From contig JADKIZ010000006.1 of the NCBI GenBank assembly GCA_016722445.1, positions 207,795 to 271,794 of the forward strand: a DNA stretch of 64,000 nucleotides. Reading direction: 5' to 3'. Below, in pieces: positions 27,652-36,654 of this stretch. Each line of letters starts with the position of its first letter. Positions within the stretch are counted from its first letter, which is position 1. The stretch comes from Flavobacteriales bacterium (GTDB taxonomy: Bacteria > Bacteroidota > Bacteroidia > Flavobacteriales_D > Sanyastnellaceae). A program made the position numbers and the translations under genes. The notes under the pieces are model-generated. The model did not search any database. It was given only the letters and a program-made list of their open reading frames with translations, and was not told the DNA's origin.

Positions 27652-28066
27652 AGATGGTGATCTCTTCAGCTTCGACTTCCTGTTTCTTATCCGTAATTTC
27701 AATTTCCTGAAGAATGGTCATGTGGTCCTCATCCCACGAAATCGCAACAGAATTTGTGTCGGCAGAGAAAGTGTAGATTTTGTATTTGTCGGGCCGAAGA
27801 AACATGAACTCATATTCACCATCGTAGTTCGTTTGAATGCGATCATCGGGAGAAATGTTGTCACCATAGATGATAAATACATCCTGATCTGCAGCCGGGA
27901 ACGTGCCGGTTTTGGTAGCGGGATTGGTCAGTACAATTCGCATTTCTTTGTTGATCGTTCCGTGGATGGAAGAGTTTCCGCCATCACCTGCTTCTTTTTT
28001 ACACGACAACAAGGCGACCAATGCCACCATGATACCAAAAGATTTTTTCATATTTATTTTCATCAA
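27638..28066 (-). CDS. small lipoprotein in the polyphosphate-polymerase operon
   Basis: A 142-residue protein with a lipoprotein signal (I-M-V-A-L-V-A-L-L-S-C-K-K, lipobox L-L-S-C). The mature part reads as one beta-sandwich of the carboxypeptidase-regulatory/Cna-B type: G-T-I-N-K-E-M-R-I-V-L ... Y-D-G-E-Y-E-F-M-F-L-R-P-D-K-Y-K-I-Y-T-F-S. It should be anchored in an envelope membrane. ATG 28066 overlaps the DUF4956 stop; an internal ATG 12 bp later is also possible. Function unknown, but genetically locked into the four-gene operon. Confidence 0.65.
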   Translation of the reverse strand: MMKINMKKSFGIMVALVALLSCKKEAGDGGNSSIHGTINKEMRIVLTNPATKTGTFPAADQDVFIIYGDNISPDDRIQTNYDGEYEFMFLRPDKYKIYTFSADTNSVAISWDEDHMTILQEIEITDKKQEVEAEEITIYEQP

Positions 28067-28980
28067 TTGTTGAATCCAGAGCTGAAGGTTTCATCCATTT
28101 GACTGTCTTGTTGGTCTTCGTAGAAATATATTTTCAGCATAACAGTATCACGAAGAAAATCGATTTTTCCAATTTCGATGCGATTTACTTTTATTCCAGT
28201 TCTGGTTTGAAGATCTTCGATCAACTCAGCTCTGCGGCCTATTTGTATAAGATCAATCCTTTCGTACACGATCAGTTTTTGAGATTCGTGTCTGAGAAGC
28301 CAAACTTTTTCCAGGCCATAGGTCAGAAAAATGATGGCAAGATTTGCAAAAGCCAATTCAGCAATGGAAACTTTTTTGTTGATCAGTGCATTCATTACCG
28401 ACATACCGATCACAATAAAGAGGTAGGTCATTTCTTTGATGGCAATCGCATCAGTTCTATATCTGATGATGCCGAACACGGCGAACAAACCGAGTGCAAA
28501 ACCCATTTCGAGTTTAACGCTTTCCAGAAGGAAACACATCGTAAAGATGGAGATTGAAAAAAGGAAATAGGTGAAAAGAAAATCTTTGCGTTTGGCAATG
28601 GGGTAATAGATCAGCCTCACCAAGATAAATATGAAAAGCATATGAATGAATAGACGAATGACCAATCCAAGGAAATCTTCTCCTTTAAACCAATCCACTC
28701 CACCTAGTGGTTTGAATCCTTTTTCCTTTTCGGGGCTTTCTTTTTTCTTGGCATCTGCTGTATCTGCAAGTACCATATCGGCTGGCATTTTTACATATAC
28801 ATACTTCACATTTTTCAGAGAATCTACTATAGAAGTTTCAAGAGTTGTATTCTCTGTCTCTGTCTCTGTCGCATCACTGTTCGTCTGAGCACTTGATTCT
28901 CCGAAGAAAAACAGGAGGCCAAAAAGAAGAGCAATAGCGAATTTAAATTTCATCATTTTCATATGTGGTTTATTGATCAT
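28063..28980 (-). CDS. DUF4956 membrane protein
   Basis: A 305-residue protein. A signal-like helix near residues 11-30 is followed by an acidic Thr/Glu-rich linker. The DUF4956 core then has four membrane helices (F-L-G-L-V-I-R-L-F-I-H-M-L, F-T-Y-F-L-F-S-I-S-I, G-F-A-L-G-L-F-A-V-F-G-I-I-R-Y-R-T-D, L-A-F-A-N-L-A-I-I-F-L-T-Y). The cytoplasmic tail carries I-E-I-G-K-I-D-F-L-R-D. The G-I-I-R-Y-R-T segment is the family's strongest motif. DUF4956 genes commonly sit next to VTC-domain polyphosphate polymerases, as here (4-bp overlap). Possibly the membrane partner for polymer handling. Confidence 0.85.
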   Translation of the reverse strand: MINKPHMKMMKFKFAIALLFGLLFFFGESSAQTNSDATETETENTTLETSIVDSLKNVKYVYVKMPADMVLADTADAKKKESPEKEKGFKPLGGVDWFKGEDFLGLVIRLFIHMLFIFILVRLIYYPIAKRKDFLFTYFLFSISIFTMCFLLESVKLEMGFALGLFAVFGIIRYRTDAIAIKEMTYLFIVIGMSVMNALINKKVSIAELAFANLAIIFLTYGLEKVWLLRHESQKLIVYERIDLIQIGRRAELIEDLQTRTGIKVNRIEIGKIDFLRDTVMLKIYFYEDQQDSQMDETFSSGFNN

Positions 28981-29738
28981 GCGGGTAAACCGTTAGGTTT
29001 AAGTTTATTGATATGCAGAATTTTTTCCTTAAAAGTATTCGATTTAATGTTGTCGTAAAGCATGGTTACCCCAAGGCAATATTTGCTGATTCCCTCGGGT
29101 CTGATCAATCTTTCTTTCATGTGTCGGATGAAGCCGGAGTGACGATTTGCACCATCTTGTTTTACTTCAGCGATGACAAGAAAAGGAACATCTTTGGTCT
29201 TTCCATTAAAATGAAAAGAAATATTGGTGTCGAGTGTTACACGTTCTCCAGCCACTGTATCTACCAGAGTGGTTCTGGTAAAACTATTCCAAAGTTTGGG
29301 CTCTAGATTTTCAATATAATCAGCTTTCCTTTCAATGAAAGAGAGGTTTTTTTCATCTAAAATTTCTGTAAGTACCGGCAACTTAACCCGTGATTTGGCA
29401 GTTCTTCCTTTATTGCTTTTTTCTTTTACTTCTAGGAATGCCAAATTGCTTTCTACATATTCTCTCTTTCGAATTTTATACCGGTGTTTTTTGCCATTTT
29501 GATGTTGCAGGTAATGAGTGAATCCTGGCGTATCATAATAAAGCGTCTGATATCGATTTACCCTCACCCCCTCGACTTCGAGTACTCGGTATTGGGTTTC
29601 TAGAGCTGGCAAAATTTCCAACAACGTATCCCTGTTGAACATGAATTTGGTATCCGTTCTGTTCATCAACTGCACGCCATCCATCTCAGAAAGTGAAATA
29701 GAATTAAAAGTGCTCAATATGTCGGTGAGTTCTTGCAA
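28977..29738 (-). CDS. VTC-domain polyphosphate polymerase-like protein
   Basis: A 253-residue VTC domain of the CYTH/TTM tunnel fold. N-terminal M-N-R-T-D-T-K-F-M-F holds the first Lys/Arg strand. Later strands carry Y-Q-T-L-Y-Y-D-T-P, the basic strand K-H-R-Y-K-I-R-K-R-E-Y, F-L-E-V-K-E-K (metal-binding E-x-K/E) and I-A-E-V-K-Q-D, ending in K-Y-C-L-G-V. In yeast Vtc4 the same fold makes polyphosphate from ATP; in bacteria the activity is expected but less studied. It is the first gene of the operon polymerase-DUF4956-lipoprotein-DUF2490. Confidence 0.85.
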   Translation of the reverse strand: MQELTDILSTFNSISLSEMDGVQLMNRTDTKFMFNRDTLLEILPALETQYRVLEVEGVRVNRYQTLYYDTPGFTHYLQHQNGKKHRYKIRKREYVESNLAFLEVKEKSNKGRTAKSRVKLPVLTEILDEKNLSFIERKADYIENLEPKLWNSFTRTTLVDTVAGERVTLDTNISFHFNGKTKDVPFLVIAEVKQDGANRHSGFIRHMKERLIRPEGISKYCLGVTMLYDNIKSNTFKEKILHINKLKPNGLPA

Positions 29739-29898
29739 TCAGGTAAACAAACATAAAGGAGACACAAAAATGCGCCTTCGGGTTTCAAATACTGAGTAGC
29801 GGGTTTACAATCCTCTAACAATTACAAAACAATGAAAACTTGGGTGAATTCCCCGAAAAAAATCCTTCCTTGCTGCGAAAGCCAACCCTAACAAAGCA

Positions 29899-29925
29899 AA
29901 AATCTCCCATTTAGGGAGATTTTTC
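29899..29925. terminator. hairpin terminator after the YebC gene
   Basis: AAAAATCTCCC / GGGAGATTTTT with a 5-nt loop, 20 bp past the stop of the minus-strand gene 29945-30655, with a T-run on that strand. Confidence 0.85.
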
Positions 29926-29944
29926 GACCTATCGATAGCATTAA

Positions 29945-30655
29945 TTACTTCAGATTGTGGTAAACAGCCTGCACATCATCGTCTTCTTCGATCTTTTCGA
30001 TCAATTCGAGGATTTCGTCGGTTTGTTCATCGGTAAGGTCAGCATAGGAATTTGGAATTCTTTCCAAGCCTGCTTTTTTAACCGTGATATTTTTTTCTTC
30101 CAATGCCCTTTGCATATTACCGAAATCGGTGAAAGCAGTATAGAGTATCAGTTCGGTTTCATCGCGTTCCATAGTTTCCAGTCCGGCATCGATCAATTCG
30201 AGTTCGAGTTCTTCCGGATTGGCAACATTTTCGAGAGCGAGGCGAAACACCCCTTTTCTTTCGAAAACGAAACTCAGTGAGCCACTTGTACCAAGCGCAC
30301 CACCAGCGCGATTGAAATAGAGACGGATATTGGCCACAGTTCGCGTAGGATTGTCGGTCGCAGCTTCTACCAAAATTGGCACACCATAAGGACCGTATCC
30401 TTCGTATACCATTTCTTCGTAGTTGCTGTTGTCCTTGTCACTGGCGCGTTTGATTGCAGATTCTACACGGTCTTTGGGCATATTCAAACCACGCGCATTG
30501 GCCATAATTTGGCGCAATCGCGGATTATTCGCCGGATCAGGACCTCCGGACTTCACTGCCATAACAATATCTTTTCCGATACGGGTGAAGGCTTTTGCCA
30601 TCTTATCGTATCGCGCGAACATTTTGTGTTTTCTTGTTTCGAATATGCGTCCCAT
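29945..30655 (-). CDS. YebC/PmpR-family regulator
   Basis: A 236-residue protein starting at ATG 30655 (M-G-R-I-F-E-T-R-K-H-K-M-F-A-R). The longer frame adds 21 residues that cross the promoter. Family marks are K-A-F-T-R-I-G-K-D-I near residue 25, N-M-P-K-D-R-V-E-S-A-I-K-R-A, E-G-Y-G-P-Y-G-V-P-I-L-V-E and an acidic end (E-E-D-D-D-V-Q-A). Members bind DNA as repressors or, in the TACO1 view, help ribosomes through proline stretches. Bacteroidota usually have this divergent opening 'MGRxFExRKxxxxARxxKM'. Confidence 0.9.
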   Translation of the reverse strand: MGRIFETRKHKMFARYDKMAKAFTRIGKDIVMAVKSGGPDPANNPRLRQIMANARGLNMPKDRVESAIKRASDKDNSNYEEMVYEGYGPYGVPILVEAATDNPTRTVANIRLYFNRAGGALGTSGSLSFVFERKGVFRLALENVANPEELELELIDAGLETMERDETELILYTAFTDFGNMQRALEEKNITVKKAGLERIPNSYADLTDEQTDEILELIEKIEEDDDVQAVYHNLK

Positions 30656-30677
30656 GAATATGGTTTTTATCGGCTGG

Positions 30678-30706
30678 CAAACGTAACCCCCGATCCACAT
30701 CATTGC
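30678..30706 (-). promoter_or_regulatory. promoter of the YebC gene
   Basis: On the minus strand, TTG, 20 nt, then TACGTTTG: a full match to the Bacteroidota housekeeping sigma pattern (TTG-N19/20-TAnnTTTG). The -7 box (30678-30685) lies 22 bp before the start codon at 30655. It is in the gap shared with the divergent tdk gene. Confidence 0.6.
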
Positions 30707-30804
30707 AAGTGCGATCATGGCATTTCGGGCAAAATCGAACTGAAAATGGTCATTTTTGGTCTCTTCTATCTCGGTTCTGGGTCAATTCCGGTTAGGTTTG
30801 CGAC

Positions 30805-31401
30805 ATGTTTCTGGAGAATACCTCACACCGCGGAAGGCGACAGGGTTGGATAGAAGTCATTTGTGGCTCCATGTTTTCAGGTAAAACAGAGGAGTTGATT
30901 CGTCGTATGAAACGCGCCGAATTTGCCAAGATGAAAGTGGAAATTTTCAAACCGAAAATTGATAACCGCTATCATGAGGAAGATGTGGTAAGTCACAATC
31001 AGATCAGTATCCGAAGTACCGCCATTGAACATTCCTCGCAGCTTCTCCTGCTTACGAGCGATGTGGAAGTGGTTGGTATTGATGAGGCACAGTTTTTCGA
31101 CAGTGGACTACCTGATGTATGCAATGACTTGGCGAATCAGGGTATCCGTGTGATCTGTGCAGGTCTTGACATGGATTTTATGGGAAGACCTTTCGGTCCG
31201 ATGCCAAATCTTCTTGCTATTGCCGAGTTCGTTACCAAGGTACACGCCATTTGTGTAGACACCGGAAACCTCGCGAATTACTCATACCGCCATGCCGAAG
31301 GTGACTCTGTTGTTCAACTTGGTGAACAGGAAAGTTATGTTCCACTTTCTCGCGAAGCATATCACATGCGTATGCAAGCCAGAAAAAAGGGTCAGGAATA
31401 A
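30805..31401 (+). CDS. tdk: thymidine kinase (type II)
   Basis: A 198-residue enzyme phosphorylating thymidine. The P-loop is G-S-M-F-S-G-K-T-E-E-L (residues 21-31). The Walker B-like D-E-A-Q-F-F and lasso-like C-A-G-L-D-M-D-F-M-G-R-P-F-G-P-M-P are typical of the tetrameric type. The C-terminal zinc-finger region is altered: C-V-D-T-G-N and L-S-R-E-A-Y keep only one of the usual four Cys, so zinc binding is doubtful. This may be a lineage trait. A TAGGTTTG box ends 4 bp before the ATG, so the mRNA may be leaderless. Confidence 0.92.
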   Translation: MFLENTSHRGRRQGWIEVICGSMFSGKTEELIRRMKRAEFAKMKVEIFKPKIDNRYHEEDVVSHNQISIRSTAIEHSSQLLLLTSDVEVVGIDEAQFFDSGLPDVCNDLANQGIRVICAGLDMDFMGRPFGPMPNLLAIAEFVTKVHAICVDTGNLANYSYRHAEGDSVVQLGEQESYVPLSREAYHMRMQARKKGQE

Positions 31402-31508
31402 ATAGCCTTCATTTCTCAACGTCAAAAGTCTAAGAAGTCCTAGTTTTTCTTCTTGATGGGATTGTAACGTCAAATTACTTTTCCAGTGAAAATTTCGAAT
31501 CATTTCAA

Positions 31509-33953
31509 ATGAATTACACCATTCAGCAGATTGCCGGAATCGTTGGGGGAGAGCTGGTTAAGCACGAGGATTCAGGTCTTGTGCATCGCGTGCTGCTCGA
31601 TAGCCGAAAAATTATTCAGCCCAGAGAAGCATTATTTATTGCCATCAAAGGAGAAAGGCACGATGGCCATCGTTTTATCCAGGAATTGTACGATGCTGGT
31701 GTCCGCAATTTTATGGTCGAGTCGGTACCTGATGGAAAATTTGCGGGCGCATCTTTTGTTCAGGTAAAAAATGCGACCCATGCATTTCAGATTCTAGCCG
31801 CTCAGCATCGAGCTTCATTTCACATTCCTGTTATTGGTATTACCGGAAGTAATGGTAAGACCATTGTGAAGGAATGGCTGAATACGTTGTTGTCCGACGA
31901 ATATCATATCGTACGAAGTCCCAAGAGCTATAACTCTCAAATTGGTGTTCCTCTTTCTGTCTGGAATATGGATGAATCCCACCAGCTTGGCATTTTTGAA
32001 GCAGGAATTTCACAACCTGGAGAAATGGAAAATCTCGCCAAGGTGATACAACCGACCATCGGAATTTTTACATCTATTGGAACTGCTCACAGTGAAAATT
32101 TCCTCAGCCGCAGACAATTGATTGGCGAGAAGCTAAACCTATTTGCGAAAACAGATATCCTGATTTGTCCTGAAGACTCGGACCTTATGCAAGTGGTGCT
32201 GCCGTGGCTTCCACTCAAACAAATTGTTTTTATACCTGACCTGTGGAGCAATCGCACCGCATCACACCACCACCACACTTTTGTGAATGTTAAGTGGCGT
32301 GAAAAAGAATGGCCATTTGAAATACCATTCACAGACCGTGCGTCTGTTGAAAATGCGATCACCTGTATCTACACCATGTTGGTGATGGAATATTCACCTG
32401 AGGAAATTCAAATGCGTCTGGGCAGGTTGAGTCCACTCGAAATGAGGCTTCAGCTGATCGATGGTGAAAATGATTGCATCATTGTGAACGACGCTTATAG
32501 CAATGATTTGCATTCGTTGGAAATTGCCCTGGATTTTCTGCAGCAACATTCACGGAATCATGAGAAGGTTGTGATTTTATCGGATCTGTTTCAGACGGGC
32601 CTCAACGACAAAGAACTTCATGAAAAAATTTCGAATTTGTTATTGGAAAAAAACATCTCTTCCTTTATCGGAATTGGAAAAGGGATGATGAAGAATACTT
32701 CATTTTATCCAGAACAGTCAAAATTTTTCGAAAGCACTGAAGCGTTTTTACAGGAAAAGGAAAACATGTCGTTTGTTCATTCGGCGGTTTTGGTAAAGGG
32801 TGCGCGTGATTTTCGTTTTGAAAGAATTGCGAACGCCATGCAGGAAAAAACGCATGACACGATACTTGAAATTAATCTCAGCGCCATTGCTCATAACCTG
32901 AATTATTTCCGAAGTAAATTGAAACCAGGCACCCGAATGATGGTGATGGTGAAAGCTTTTGGTTATGGAAGTGGATCTCATGAAGTGGCTTCTCTGCTTG
33001 AATATCACAAAGTAGATTATCTCGCTGTTGCCTATACGGATGAAGGTGTGGAGTTGCGTAAAGCGGGAATTTCTCTTCCCATTATGGTGATGAATCCAGA
33101 GCGGAGTAGTTTGCCTACATTGATACGTTACAAACTTGAACCGGAAATATATAGTTTTCGAACACTTGAAAATTTTGTACATGCTCTACATGCAACAGAC
33201 GCTGTGGCGCCCTATTCCATTCACCTCAAGCTCGACACAGGAGTGCATCGGCTTGGATTCGAAATCGGTGAAATAGATCGTTTGGCAGAAGTGATTTTGT
33301 CGCGACCTGATTTGAAAATTGCCTCCGTATTCACGCATTTGGCCGGAACGGATGAATCCAAACACGATGATTTTACGAAACTTCAACTTGAACGTTTTGA
33401 TGACGCCATTATGTTGCTGGAAAAAAAGACCAAACAGAAATTTCTCAAACATGCTTTGAATACTGGCGGCATCGAAAGATTCGCCGGACGAGGTGATGAT
33501 ATGGTGCGTCTGGGAGTTGGTTTGTACGGCGTTTCTGCAAGTGGAATAGATCAACCACATCTGCAATCTGTGAGCACCATGAAGACCGTCATTTCACAGA
33601 TTCGCAACATTCCTGCTGGAGATAGTATCGGATATTCCCGAAATTATGTTGCGGCAAAAAATATGCAGATCGCTACCATTCCTGTTGGCTATGCAGATGG
33701 CTTGAGAAGAAAAATGAGCAACGGGGTAGGTCATGTGATGATCAATGGAAAACGGGCACCCATCACCGGTAACGTGTGTATGGATATGACCATGGTCGAC
33801 ATCACCGGCATTGAATGTGCCGAAGGTGATGAAGTAGAAGTTTTCGGCAAACAGATTTCGCTGACTGAATTTGCAGCCATGAACGGGACCATCGCCTATG
33901 AAGTGCTTACCTCGGTGAGCCAGCGGGTCAAAAGGGTTTACCATCAGGAGTAG
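31509..33953 (+). CDS. fused MurF / alanine racemase
   Basis: An 814-residue bifunctional enzyme. Residues 1-450 are UDP-MurNAc-tripeptide:D-Ala-D-Ala ligase with the ATP loop G-I-T-G-S-N-G-K-T and a central domain (N-D-A-Y-S-N-D). Residues about 455-814 are alanine racemase: the PLP lysine in V-M-V-K-A-F-G-Y-G, H-L-K-L-D-T-G-V-H-R-L-G, and P-V-G-Y-A-D-G-L-R-R with the partner Tyr loop. The fusion is widespread in Bacteroidota and ties D-Ala supply to its use in the peptidoglycan stem. Cytoplasmic. Usual fused length is about 810-830. Confidence 0.95.
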   Translation: MNYTIQQIAGIVGGELVKHEDSGLVHRVLLDSRKIIQPREALFIAIKGERHDGHRFIQELYDAGVRNFMVESVPDGKFAGASFVQVKNATHAFQILAAQHRASFHIPVIGITGSNGKTIVKEWLNTLLSDEYHIVRSPKSYNSQIGVPLSVWNMDESHQLGIFEAGISQPGEMENLAKVIQPTIGIFTSIGTAHSENFLSRRQLIGEKLNLFAKTDILICPEDSDLMQVVLPWLPLKQIVFIPDLWSNRTASHHHHTFVNVKWREKEWPFEIPFTDRASVENAITCIYTMLVMEYSPEEIQMRLGRLSPLEMRLQLIDGENDCIIVNDAYSNDLHSLEIALDFLQQHSRNHEKVVILSDLFQTGLNDKELHEKISNLLLEKNISSFIGIGKGMMKNTSFYPEQSKFFESTEAFLQEKENMSFVHSAVLVKGARDFRFERIANAMQEKTHDTILEINLSAIAHNLNYFRSKLKPGTRMMVMVKAFGYGSGSHEVASLLEYHKVDYLAVAYTDEGVELRKAGISLPIMVMNPERSSLPTLIRYKLEPEIYSFRTLENFVHALHATDAVAPYSIHLKLDTGVHRLGFEIGEIDRLAEVILSRPDLKIASVFTHLAGTDESKHDDFTKLQLERFDDAIMLLEKKTKQKFLKHALNTGGIERFAGRGDDMVRLGVGLYGVSASGIDQPHLQSVSTMKTVISQIRNIPAGDSIGYSRNYVAAKNMQIATIPVGYADGLRRKMSNGVGHVMINGKRAPITGNVCMDMTMVDITGIECAEGDEVEVFGKQISLTEFAAMNGTIAYEVLTSVSQRVKRVYHQE

Positions 33954-34021
33954 GGTATACAGAGTCATCGAAGTAGTGTATCTGTACTTTTGAAGAATAT
34001 TTGAACTGAATACTTATTGGC

Positions 34022-36654
34022 ATGAAAAAATATTTGCTCACAGTTGTTTCATCATTGGTTTTCTTTTTTGCGTTTTCGCAGAAACCGGCAACTGTACTTG
34101 GTGAAGTTTTGATTCGTTTTGAGAAGGATTATGACGTGAATGAATTTTCTACCATCGTTGAAAGGGAATTGGGGATTATTCCGAAGTTGGCACTCCGCCA
34201 ATGTATCAGTGACTACATGGACATTTGGCTTTGCAGTTTTGATGAATCTTCCATCGAAAAATATTCGTTAATTGAAGAGCTAAAACAATTACCAGGAGTA
34301 GTTACGGCACAAGCCAATCACATTCTCACTGAACGTATCATACCTGATGACCCTTTCTTCAATCAACAATGGCATCATCAACAAGCGGAAGACCATGACA
34401 TCGATAGTGATTTAGCCTGGGACATCACCACTGGAGGATCAACAGTTACCGGCGATGAGATCGTTGTGTGCGTTGTAGAATTAGGTGGCGCAATGTGGGT
34501 GTTGCGGACATTGCCGATAATCATTGGGTGAATGAACATGAAATAGCCAGCAACGGAATAGATGATGATGGCAATGGTTATGTGGATGATTATGATGGCT
34601 GGAATATTTCTTCCATGAGTGATAACATCAGCAATGGTGATCATGGAACCCGCGTCTGTAGCATGATAGGTGCAAAAGGAAATAATACCACAGGTGTTAC
34701 CGGGGTAAACTGGAATGTAAAAATGATGATGGTGGAAATAGGCGGAGTGAGTGAAGCCAACGCCATTGCAGGATATAACTATCCACTTAAAATGCGACAG
34801 TTGTACAATGAGTCCAATGGAACATTAGGTGCATTCGTCGTTGCGACCAACAGCAGCTGGGGCACCGATAATGGTCAACCTGCCAATGCGCCTCTTTGGT
34901 GTGCGATGTACGACTCATTGGGAGTTCATGGAGTACTGAGTTGCGGATCGACAACGAACAGCAATGCCAATGTAGACATAGTTGGGGATCTGCCAACAGC
35001 TTGTCCAAGTGAGTTTCTTATTTCCGTTGGTCGCACAAACAATCAGGATGTAAGGGCTTCTGGCGGATATGGGTTAACCACGATCGATCTGATGGCGCCA
35101 GGCGATCAAGTTTATCTTGCGAACAATACGACTTACGGTACTACAACTGGTACATCTTTTTCAGGGCCGTGTGTTGCCGGGTCTATTGCTCTTCTCTATT
35201 CAGCGCCTTGTAATTCACTTTCTCAAATTGCAACGGAGGATCCAATTACAGCGGCTCAAATGATTCGTGATTACATCTTCAATGGAGTAGATCAAATTGA
35301 TCAGCTATTGGATGAAACGGTCACTGGAGGTCGCTTGAACGTGAACAACAGTCTGCTGATGTTGATGGATGATTGTGATAACGGTTCATGCATTGCTCCT
35401 TTCGGATTCAACTACAATCAAACCACCGGAACCCTCGACTATACCATTACCTGGGATGCTGTGCAGGGTCAGAATAGCTTTGAAGTACAATACCGTATTG
35501 TTGGTTCACCGGATTGGATCATCGTTGATGGCGGCGTATCAGAAGCAAGTTGCACTTTATCTGAACTGCAATCCTGCACCGATTATGAATTGCAGGTCAT
35601 GAGTGAATGTGGAAAATCGATCAGCGATTGGTCGGAGTCTTTTTTCTGGACCACTGATGGTTGTTGTATTCACCCAGATATCATTTCACAATTGTCTTTC
35701 ACGGATTCAACCATTACGTTGCAATGGAATGAAGTATTGGCCACTGATCAATATGATGTGCTTTTTACTTCGTCGAGCGGAACAGAAGTTCAATTTAATG
35801 ATATCACAAACACAGAATTTGAATTTACCGGTCTTGAAAATTGCACCGAATACACGGTCAACATTTTTTCCGGATGTTCAGATGGGTCACTCAGTCCTGT
35901 CGACTTCATTGTTCACACTCCTGGTTGTGATGATTGCCAAGATTTGACGTATTGCACGGTAAGTGCGGGATCCACCTACGAATACATTGCTCAGGTGCAA
36001 TTGGGCAATATCAATCGAAGCTCAGAATCAGATGGTGGTTATATACTGGTGGAGGACATGACAACAATTCTCTCAGCAAATACGACACATCAGATTTCTT
36101 GTACACCTGGATATCCTTCAAGTCAATTCAATGAAAATTTCATGGTATGGATAGACTACAATTCTGATGGTGATTTTGATGAGCTGGATGAATTGGTTTT
36201 TGATGCACCGAATTCGACAACAACGACCATCAGTGGTGAATTCACTGTTCCGAATTATGTTCAGGAAGGCATTGTAAGAATGCGGGTAGCCATGCGGTAT
36301 ACAACAGGCAATGATCCTGTAGAACCAACGAAGTGCGGGTCATGGACCTATGGTGAAATTGAAGATTATTGTGTGATGCTCTCACAAACAGTTGGAGTGA
36401 ATGAGTATGTCGCTACATCAATTTCGTTGATCTACCCCAATCCGGCAGATGCTACATTTCAAATTTTATTTCCTTCATCATTGATCAATGAACAAGGAAC
36501 GCTGAATGTTTACAGTGTCGATGGTAAGTTCATCAATTCTTTGAATTGTGTGAGCGGTCAGCTGTTCGATTGTTCACCTTGGCCCTCGGGCATTTATCAT
36601 GTGTCGTTGCGAGTTGGCGATCATATGACACACAGCAGACTTGTGGTGAAATGA
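34022..36654 (+). pseudogene. secreted subtilase (S8) with FnIII, GEVED and T9SS type A domains, frame broken once
   Basis: Joined, about 877 residues: a signal peptide, an inhibitor-like prodomain (residues 25-110), then the S8 catalytic domain. The His is in D-H-G-T-R-V, the Ser in G-T-S-F-S-G-P, and the oxyanion Asn region is A-T-N-S-S-W-G. In place of the catalytic Asp there is V-V-E-L-G-G (Glu). Near 34490 one base is missing: adding it joins G-G-A to N-V-G-V-A-D-I. Fibronectin-like modules follow, then a GEVED domain (W-I-D-Y-N-S-D-G-D-F) and a type A sorting tail (I-Y-P-N-P-A-D-A). Extracellular protease, if intact in the cell. Its stop overlaps the next gene. Confidence 0.85.
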
